From NCBI GenBank assembly GCA_963726335.1, contig CAVSCD010000013.1:1-64000 (forward strand): a stretch of 64,000 nt of DNA, given 5' to 3'. This DNA is from CAVSCD01 sp963726335. GTDB taxonomy: Bacteria; Acidobacteriota; Aminicenantia; Aminicenantales; UBA8522. The position numbers and the translations under genes are program-made. The notes under the pieces were generated by a model. The model saw only the letters and a list, made by a program, of their open reading frames with translations, searched no databases and was not told where the DNA came from. Of this stretch, positions 57,195 through 64,000 are shown in pieces. How positions within the stretch are numbered: position 1 is the stretch's first letter; each line of letters starts with the position of its first letter.

Positions 57195-58739
57195 ATGAGA
57201 AGAGATCAAAGGCGCGGACTTCACCTCGCGGTGGTGATGGCCTGCCTGGGGGCTGTGGGATTAATCGGGGTGGCGACGGCTCGCGCCGCCGTCTGGTATG
57301 CCGGTGCGGGTGGAAATGCATCGGATGCGAACCCGGGAACGGAACAGCGGCCCGTTCGCTCCGTCGGAAAGGCGGTGTCCCTGGCAAAACCAGGAGATAC
57401 CGTGGTTTTCTCGGCCGGGACCTATCCCTGCTTTGAAGTCCAAGTGCCCGACGGCAGCCGGGATCTTCCCATCGTGCTTCGCCCGGCGGGTAAGGGCGGG
57501 GTCATTTTCGCCAATGACGGGAGCAAGGATATTCTCCTCACGGGATCATATAACACCGTGGTGGGGATCGAATTCCAGATGACTTCGGACGCTCCGAAGC
57601 GGTCTGGCATATCGATCGTCAGAAGGGACCACACGATCATCAGAAACTGCCGCTTCTTCGCCTGTCAGGTCGGAGTCAACGCCGTGAGCGCGCGCTATCT
57701 CGCCATCACGAACTGCGAAATGGCCTTATGCGGGGCCTACGGAATTCACCTGTTCGGGTCGGGAGAAGCCAAGGAAGGACAGTGGAACCCCGAAGATGAA
57801 TGCTATCAGGTCGAGGTCCGCAATTGTTATCTTCACGATGCCGGGTGGAACATCGAGGGCACCGAAGGCTACGGGATCACCAGTAACGGCGCGGTGGAAT
57901 ACCTGACGATCGAGAATTGCCAGATCGACAATAACACCGGCGACGGCATACTCTATGAAGATTGGACGATCCACTCCTCCGCCAGGTACAACGTTATCCG
58001 GGGCTCGGCGATCGCGGCCATCTGGATCGACAACGCCAGCATGAGCATCTTCGACAGCAACTATCTTGAGGCTAACAATGTCGCGGTCTGGCTTTCCGGC
58101 GAGGAATCGAGCAACCGGTTCCTGAGCGATTTTATTGTCGTCCGCAACAACATCATCGTCCATAATGACTGGACGGCCTTCGGCGAGCCCAAGCTCTACG
58201 GGAAAGACATCCTGCTCTTCACCTCGAACACCCGCGACGTCTATTTCGACAATAATACCATCGCCCACAACAGGGGCGGGAGCGCGGTCGGGGTCCAGAA
58301 CCGACCCCCGCAGAACGAGTTCGGGAATATCTGGTTCCGGAATAATATCTTCTGGGAAAACAGCGGCGGGGTGAGTTTTCAGGCGGGAGTGGACCCCGGG
58401 GCATTCCACTTTTTGAATAATCTCTGGGACAAAGCGTTCGCGGGCGATGCGCGCGCCTTAACGGGCGATCCCCGGTTCGCCGCCCCCGATTCCCGCACGC
58501 CGGAGGGGTACCGGCTCGAGAGCGGTTCCGCCGCCATCGACCAGGGCCTCCTTCTCTACGAGAATCCCGTGGATTTCTGGAACGGCCCGCGGCCCCACCT
58601 GTCCAAGGCTCGGAAATACGACCTCGGCGCCCACGAATTCGGAACGGCCGGCCGGGCGCGCATCGGCCTTGACCTCTCGGAGTTTCCGTTCGAGGTCCCG
58701 CCGTTCAAGCTGCAGTTTAAGGCAAGACCGAAGCGCTAG
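57195..58739 (+). CDS. Secreted right-handed beta-helix protein (pectate lyase fold)
   Basis: The 514-residue protein has a signal peptide and then parallel beta-helix coils in which polar strands repeat at about 22-residue spacing (TVVFSAGTYPCFEVQVPDGS, DHTIIRNCRFFACQVGVNAV, VRNNIIVHNDWTAFG). It ends with the Gly/Asp-rich motif KARKYDLGAHEFG common in secreted parallel-beta-helix proteins. Enzyme class is uncertain: polysaccharide lyase or hydrolase. The start at 57195 has AGGGAGG 5 nt upstream; the upstream ATGs are not supported. Confidence 0.75.
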   Translation: MRRDQRRGLHLAVVMACLGAVGLIGVATARAAVWYAGAGGNASDANPGTEQRPVRSVGKAVSLAKPGDTVVFSAGTYPCFEVQVPDGSRDLPIVLRPAGKGGVIFANDGSKDILLTGSYNTVVGIEFQMTSDAPKRSGISIVRRDHTIIRNCRFFACQVGVNAVSARYLAITNCEMALCGAYGIHLFGSGEAKEGQWNPEDECYQVEVRNCYLHDAGWNIEGTEGYGITSNGAVEYLTIENCQIDNNTGDGILYEDWTIHSSARYNVIRGSAIAAIWIDNASMSIFDSNYLEANNVAVWLSGEESSNRFLSDFIVVRNNIIVHNDWTAFGEPKLYGKDILLFTSNTRDVYFDNNTIAHNRGGSAVGVQNRPPQNEFGNIWFRNNIFWENSGGVSFQAGVDPGAFHFLNNLWDKAFAGDARALTGDPRFAAPDSRTPEGYRLESGSAAIDQGLLLYENPVDFWNGPRPHLSKARKYDLGAHEFGTAGRARIGLDLSEFPFEVPPFKLQFKARPKR

Positions 58740-58784
58740 AGAGCCGCCGCAAAACCGGAGCGGTCAGTAAATCAAGGGGAAAAA

Positions 58785-58935
58785 GGGGACACCATACATA
58801 ATGCACTCAAGAGAAAAGTGGGTTTGTGGCCTAAATCCTTGCGCGAATTAAGTGTATTACGTATGGCGTCCCCGAATTTGACGGAATCTAACTTGGTCTG
58901 TCCCCCATCATTTGGGGAATTGATATGCTGGCACC
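58785..58935. repeat. REP-like cluster, types D and B'
   Basis: An inverted pair of type D units: forward at 58785-58808 (GGGGACACCATACATAATGC) and reverse at 58849-58873. A reverse type B' unit lies at 58914-58935. The gap between the beta-helix and SBBP genes (58740-58969) contains no gene. Confidence 0.65.
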
Positions 58936-58969
58936 AATTAATCGGCACCAATTAATTGCGTCCCCTGGC

Positions 58970-61900
58970 CTAATCGGGGTTGAGGTTGCTGATCTGCGAC
59001 CAGGTCCCCTCATCCCAAAGCCACAGGCCGAGCATCCCGAAATCCGTCATGATCTCTTTCCGACCGTCGGGCTCGGAATCCAGGACGATCATGAACTCCG
59101 GGTTGGAGCCGCTGATCTGGGTCCACGCCCCGGCATTCCAAAGCCACAGTCCGGTGGCTCCGAAATCGGCGAGTATCTCAGCGCTCCCGTCTCCGTCCGT
59201 GTCGGCCGAGATCATGTAGTCCGCGTTCACGCCGCTCAACTGCGTCCAGGCGCCGGCCGACCAAAGCCAGAGGCCCGTCGCGCCGAAATCCCCGATAACC
59301 TTATCCCCCATGGTCCCGTCGACGTTGGCGGCGATGAGGTCATCCGGCCGCGTCCCGCTGATCTGGGTCCAGGTGCCATTGCTCCAGAACCACGCCCCGA
59401 GGGAGCCGAAATCGGCCAGGATATCTTCAGCCCCCAGCCCGTCGATATTCGCCGGCCGGATGTGATTCGGGTTGACCCCGCTGAGCTGCGACCAAACGCC
59501 GCCGTTCCACAGCCACAGGCCGGAAAAGCCGAAGTCGGCGGCGATCTCCTCTCCCCAGTAGCCGTCAGCGCTGAGCGCGATAGCGTATTGAGCGTCGATT
59601 CCCGCGACCTGCGTCCAGCCGCCGCCGTCCCAGATCCACAGGCCCGAGGCCCCGAAATCGCCGATGATCTCGTCACTCCCGTCCCCGTCCATGTCGCTCG
59701 CCGCCAGGCTCTCGGCGTTCATGGTGCTAAGCACCGTCCAGCCGCCGCCGTTCCACACCCAGACGCCGTTGGTACCGAGGTCGGCGATGATCTCGTCATC
59801 GGCGTTACCACCAATCTGATCAACCTGTGCAGCCAGCAGGCTCTCGGGGTCGGCCGGAAGGATCTGGGCCCAAACCCCGGCGTTCCAAACCCAGACGCCG
59901 TTTGCCCCGAAATCCACGGCGGCCTCGTCCTTTCCGTCGCCATCGAAATCACCCACGGCGTGCTTCGAGATATTCTCATCGAAATACTGGATCTTGGCGA
60001 CGAAGGCGTCATCGGGACCGCCGTTGAAGGTCAGGTCCGGGCCGCCCGTCATGGGGAATCGGAGGCGTCGACGAGAAGCTCGCCCTCCCGGTGACGTACG
60101 CGTTGCCGGAGCCATCCACGGCGACCGCGGACCCCCAGTCATAGTTCGTGCCTCCGATGTAGCCGCTGTATTCGAACCCATATCCTCCGGGTTTCACCTT
60201 GGCGATGAAAGCATCCCGGTTCGCATTATAGGTCAGGTCCGGCCCCGAGACGACCGGGAAGGAGCTTTCGGAAGAAGCCGTCTCGCCCGTGACATAGGCA
60301 TTGCCCTTGCCGTCGACCGCGATCCCATTGCCGTAATCGGCCAGGCTGCCGCCGATGAAACCGGCATACTCAAGCTGGGCGCCGGTCGCCGCGACCTTGG
60401 CCGCGAAGGCGTCGCTCAGGCCGTTAGAGCTCATGTCCGGGCCCACCGATCACGGGGAACGTCGATTCCGTGGAAAAAGTGACGCCCGTGACGTAGGCGC
60501 AACCGGTACCGTCCACCGCGATCCCGTAGGCGATGTCCTGTTCGGAGCCGCCGATGAACCCGCAATAGTCGAGCCCGGCGCCCGAGGCGCTGACCCGGGC
60601 CACGAAAGCGTCGGCGACGCCGTTAAAGGTCAGGTCGGGGCCGACGGCCGCCGGGAACGTGGTGTGATCGGAATAGACCACCCCGGCGACGTAAGCACGG
60701 CCCGAACCGTCCACGGCGATCCCGTGTCCATAATCGCTGCCGTCGCCGCCGATATAGCCGCTGTAGACGAACCCGGTGCCCGAGGCGTTGACCTTGGTGA
60801 CGAAAGCGTCGACGCTGCCGTTATGGGTCAGGTCTGGCCCGATAAGGACGGGAAAGAAGAGCGCCGCGTTGTTCGTCGTGAACCCCGTAATATAGGCACA
60901 GCCGGAGCCGTCGACGGCGACGCCGTAACCCCGGTCCTCGTCACGGCCGCCGATATACCCGCAGTAATCGAGCCCGGTGCCGGCCGCATTCAACTTGGCG
61001 ATGAAGGCATCGGGATAACCGCCGGTCCCGGTAGCGCCGAAATCCAGGTCCGGGCCGACGGTCACCGGAAAGGTCGTGTCGTTCGAATCCGTCGTGCCCG
61101 CGACATAAGCGCAGCCGGCGGCGTCGACGGCGATCCCGTTCCCGTAGTCGGCCCCGTCCCCGCCGATGAACCCGCAGTAGACGAGCCCTGTCCCGGCGGC
61201 GTTGACCTTGGCCACGAACACGTCGTACCCACCATTATGGGTCAGGTCCGGACCCGCCGCGACCGGGAAAGTCGTTTCTGTGGAAATCGTGCTCCCGGTG
61301 ATGTAGGCATTTCCAGAGCCGTCTACCGCAATGCCGGCGCCGGACTCCGTGCCGTTCCCGCCGACAAACCCGCAGTTAACAAAGACCGCCGGGTCGATGA
61401 CCAGAGTCTCGTTCCGGTCGTAGTCCCCGATCTTAAAGCCATAGGCAAAGCTCGTGGATTCGCCGGAGCGGGCGGCCCCGTCCGCGGGCACCGGTGCCGT
61501 CTTTCCGGAAACCAGCGTCCCGTCGGGGAGCCCGGGCGGGCCGAAATCCGGAAGTCCGTTTTCCAGAGCATAGGCGATCGGGATTGAGGTCTTCCGGCCG
61601 TCGATCTCCTGGTAGGCCGCCGGCCGATCGTCGGCGAAACCGCCGGCGGGAGTCGTCACCTGGAGCCTCCCCTGGGCGTCGATTGCGACCTCGCTCGCAC
61701 CCCGGTAGGCCGAACGGATCGCGGCGGGATCCGCCCCCGGCCGGACGACAAACTCATATTTCAGCCCGTCGAATGTTCCGGAATAAACAAGGTCGATCCC
61801 CGGCCAGAGGTCCGAATAAACGATCCTGGAATAGGTCGGAAGTCCTGTTTTCCAGTCCTCCCGGTCGCCCCTGAAATATGACACGACGGCTTCGGTCTTA

Positions 61901-62367
61901 TTTTCTCCGCGGGGGCGGCTGTCGGGGTTTGCGCCCAGGAAATCGAGCTTCACCGCCCACCGCCCCGGCGGGTTTTCAACCGATCGAGGCTCTTTGCCGG
62001 GGAGCGGCGTGCTCTCCCTCCCCGAGGCTGTCGGAATGCCCGCGCCATCCCCTTTCGGCGCGGCGGGTCGTCCTTCCATGGCGATGGTCAAGCCGCCGGG
62101 TGAAAAATAGACGGACTTATCGCTTCCGGGAATGTAAAAATCGACGGCCGTGTCCAACTGGCCCCCATTGGCGATAAAGTGGATCGGCATCCGGCCGTAG
62201 TCCGCAGCCGCGGCGACCGCCGGCTGTCCGGAGAACACCGGGCCGCGGAGGACGGCTTGGGGGCCGACCGCCGCCGGTCCACGTGCCGCGGGATATTCGC
62301 TGCCGGATGCGCCCGAGATGATCAGGCAGGCCAAGATTCCAGGGAAAAGACTGGGGTACTTCTTCAC
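58970..62367 (-). CDS. SBBP beta-propeller repeat protein with eight-repeat Asp-rich tail, two frameshifts
   Basis: A GTG at 62367 with GGAGGAGGG upstream starts the signal peptide (VKKYPSLFPGILACLIISGA). An N-terminal DUF7948-like domain (HFIANGGQLDTAVDFYIPG) precedes about seven SBBP repeats (GYGVAVDGSGCAYITGFT, FPVLIGPDLTHNGSVDAFVT). Frame changes lie near 60440 and 60050. The tail starts KHAVGDFDGDG and holds eight D-F-G-GLW repeats ending NPD at 58970. Likely secreted, surface-associated. The tail matches those of the C25 and giant repeat genes. Confidence 0.78.
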
Positions 62368-62591
62368 GGTGGGCCCTCCTCCCGAAGAGGCTCGGCGCCG
62401 GACTTCACGCGTCGGCGCCTCATTCCTATATGGCATGGCATTTACTATATTTCCCGGGCGGAGTCAACGGCGCGGCGGCTTTATGGCGGATAGTGTGGTG
62501 CTGGACCAGGCCAGAAGATGATCGGCCGACGGCGACGCCAAGCGAAATAAATCGAGTTCATGTTAAAATGATTGGGGAAAAGGTGAGTCCG

Positions 62592-63317
62592 ATGACGAGA
62601 GTTGCGGCCGGCCCGGTCATCATCGCTGTCCTCCTGTCCGCCGGCTTGACGGCGACTGCGGATACGCACGCCGTCGTCGATTCGACCCGCCTCTACATGG
62701 ACCAGGAAACGAAGGTCAGCTTGGAGTACTGGATCGCCCGCGACAGGAGCTCGAGGTCGGCGGCCGGCCGAACGACGATCACGCGAGACGACCTCGGGCT
62801 TATCTGGAACCTCGACCTCGACGCGAAAACCTACACCGAAACCGTGATCCCGAACCCGCCGGCGCCGCCGTCCCGGCAAAAGCTCGACATGAGAAAGCTC
62901 TGGCTCGAATACTACGAGCCGGATTTTGCCTGGACGATCAGGGAAACCGGAGCGAGCCGGTCGTTCAACGGGTTCGATTGCCGCGAGTTCCGGGCTTCGG
63001 GCGAGGCCGATTTCGCCGAGATGAGCGCCGTCTACTGGATCTGCCTGGCGCCGGACGTCCCGGGCGCCAAAGCATTTCACGATTATTCGCTGATGCAGTA
63101 TCGGGGCGTCAGCAGGATGGCGGCGCTCTTGAAGCTATTGGAGGAGAACTCCGCCGGTTTCTGCGCCTACCGGGAGGAAACGGTCGAGAATTCGATCGCC
63201 CCGACGATCCGGGCGACCGCGACGCTGAAGATGCTCGAGGAAACCGAAGCGCCGCCGGGGACCTACGAGGTCCCTGCCGGGTTCAGGAAGGTCGACGGGC
63301 GCGGAGACCGCCCATGA
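62592..63317 (+). CDS. Secreted hypothetical protein coupled to an HExxH protein
   Basis: The 241-residue product starts MTRVAAGPVIIAVLLSAGL, a signal peptide; AAAGGTGAG lies before the ATG at 62592. An in-frame ATG at 62568 lacks a ribosome site. The mature part (EYWIARDRSSRSAAGRTTIT, FNGFDCREFRASGEA) I do not recognise. Its stop overlaps the next start by four bases (ATGA), so the two are translationally coupled. Confidence 0.6.
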   Translation: MTRVAAGPVIIAVLLSAGLTATADTHAVVDSTRLYMDQETKVSLEYWIARDRSSRSAAGRTTITRDDLGLIWNLDLDAKTYTETVIPNPPAPPSRQKLDMRKLWLEYYEPDFAWTIRETGASRSFNGFDCREFRASGEADFAEMSAVYWICLAPDVPGAKAFHDYSLMQYRGVSRMAALLKLLEENSAGFCAYREETVENSIAPTIRATATLKMLEETEAPPGTYEVPAGFRKVDGRGDRP

Positions 63318-64000
63318 GGGGCGGGTGGAGCCCTAAAGCCGCTGTCCTGGCCGCCGGCCTCCTGCTCATCCTCGGCGGGCCGCCGCCCGGAGCCGGGGAA
63401 AAACCGCCGGAGCTCCCCGAGGCGGTCAGGATCGAGCTCCTGCGGCTCGAGGAAGCCTACCACGTCCTCGACCATACGGCGGACAAGGTCTGGCCGGGCT
63501 GGACGAATTACAGGGATTTCCCGTTCCGGTTCAGCTTCGAGAACGGGCTGCGGGTTCTCGTCGGCCACCCCGACCCGCCCGAAGGCTATGTCCTGGCGCC
63601 CGACATCAAGGTTGACGGCAAGCCGGTCCACATCGACGCCCGCCGGGTCGAACCGCTCCGGCTCGAACAGCCGCTCCACGCGGGCGGGGGGATATCGAGC
63701 CTGGGCCGGTTCGACGGAAAGCCCGTCACCCTGATCGACATCTCTCTCGGCCGGTCCGGGCCGCGGGAAGGCGACGGCGACAGGCGCTTCCAAGCCGAAA
63801 CCACGATCCTGACGTATATCCATGAGCTGTTCCATTGCTTCCAGGAGGTCCGACTCCGGGTCCCCTTCCCTAATTTCCGCTATAACCCCGACACCCAGTT
63901 CGCCGCCTATTCGGAGGTCGAGGGCGCGGCGCTCGAGAAGGCCTACGGGGCGGGCGACCCGGAGGAAGCGAAACGATATCTCATGGATTTCCTGCTGGCC
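63314..64000 (+). CDS. Secreted HExxH metallopeptidase-like protein, cut at the window edge
   Basis: From the ATG at 63314 the frame is open to the window end (229 residues so far). It has a signal peptide (residues 7-28). The sequence TILTYIHELFHCFQE contains an HExxH motif (H170-E-L-F-H174), and E-V-E-G begins about 27 residues later, as in zinc gluzincins. I do not recognise the family. It is coupled to the previous gene by a four-base overlap. The remainder lies beyond base 64000. Confidence 0.55.
   Translation, partial: MRGGWSPKAAVLAAGLLLILGGPPPGAGEKPPELPEAVRIELLRLEEAYHVLDHTADKVWPGWTNYRDFPFRFSFENGLRVLVGHPDPPEGYVLAPDIKVDGKPVHIDARRVEPLRLEQPLHAGGGISSLGRFDGKPVTLIDISLGRSGPREGDGDRRFQAETTILTYIHELFHCFQEVRLRVPFPNFRYNPDTQFAAYSEVEGAALEKAYGAGDPEEAKRYLMDFLLA

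Noticed and set aside
1..64000. tRNA or rRNA genes
   Set aside because: Looked for cloverleaf and rRNA landmarks by eye and found none convincing; a tRNAscan run would decide.

Overview
The window is GC-rich chromosomal DNA of a free-living, probably anaerobic, polymer-degrading bacterium. Several traits together suggest an Acidobacteriota/Aminicenantota-like lineage: a Ser/Thr kinase fused to a PD40 propeller, many secreted beta-propeller and InlB-like repeat proteins, a tricorn-type protease, an S9 peptidase, twin-arginine-type signals, a NAD-dependent SDR threonine dehydrogenase, and short palindromic repeats in many intergenic gaps. This is inference from gene content; there is no rRNA or other phylogenetic marker, and I recognised no tRNA.

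Layout. 0-7.5 kb: a NERD-domain helicase broken by frameshifts, then a toxin-antitoxin cluster (XRE-Panacea antitoxin with a truncated toxin, PIN/RHH pair, RelE-like remnant, MazEF-like pair, VapBC-like pair) interleaved with a TPR protein and an unknown protein. 7.7-9.5 kb: a secreted protein and an HGSNAT-like membrane acyltransferase. 9.7-14.2 kb: hexuronate operon uxaC-uxaB-uxaA (minus strand). 14.4-15.4 kb: HEPN/MNT pair. 15.5-20.3 kb: DUF1080 protein, threonine dehydrogenase, Kelch-like protein, MacA-like adaptor. 20.6-24.05 kb: a tricorn-like protease whose frame is broken dozens of times. 24-34 kb: carbohydrate-active cluster (pectate-lyase-like, two AGE-like epimerases, heparinase II/III-like) plus an S9 peptidase. 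34-46 kb: YpfJ-type metalloprotease, DUF481 porin-like protein, serine hydrolase, GH20, ceramidase-like hydrolase, C25 peptidase, LysM/BON protein and small membrane proteins. 46-64 kb: kinase-PD40, a giant secreted repeat protein, DUF362 protein, propeller and beta-helix proteins, an SBBP repeat protein and a pair ending in an HExxH protein cut by the window edge.

How it fits together. Secreted lyases and hydrolases would release uronates and amino sugars; UxaC/B/A would carry hexuronates towards 2-keto-3-deoxygluconate, and the epimerases would interconvert sugars. Tricorn and S9 peptidases, C25 and threonine dehydrogenase point to parallel peptide and amino-acid use.

Standout signals: (1) three near-identical ~190-bp elements with terminal inverted repeats that change in a compensatory way, a long central hairpin and a terminator-like 3' hairpin; (2) an aspartate-rich repeat tail with eight copies in each of three otherwise unrelated secreted proteins; (3) several families of REP-like palindromes built on one scaffold, some abutting stop codons and one forming a small array; (4) many frame breaks, mostly likely sequence error, with a peculiar dense block in the tricorn gene where the extra base is usually G after C or C after G.
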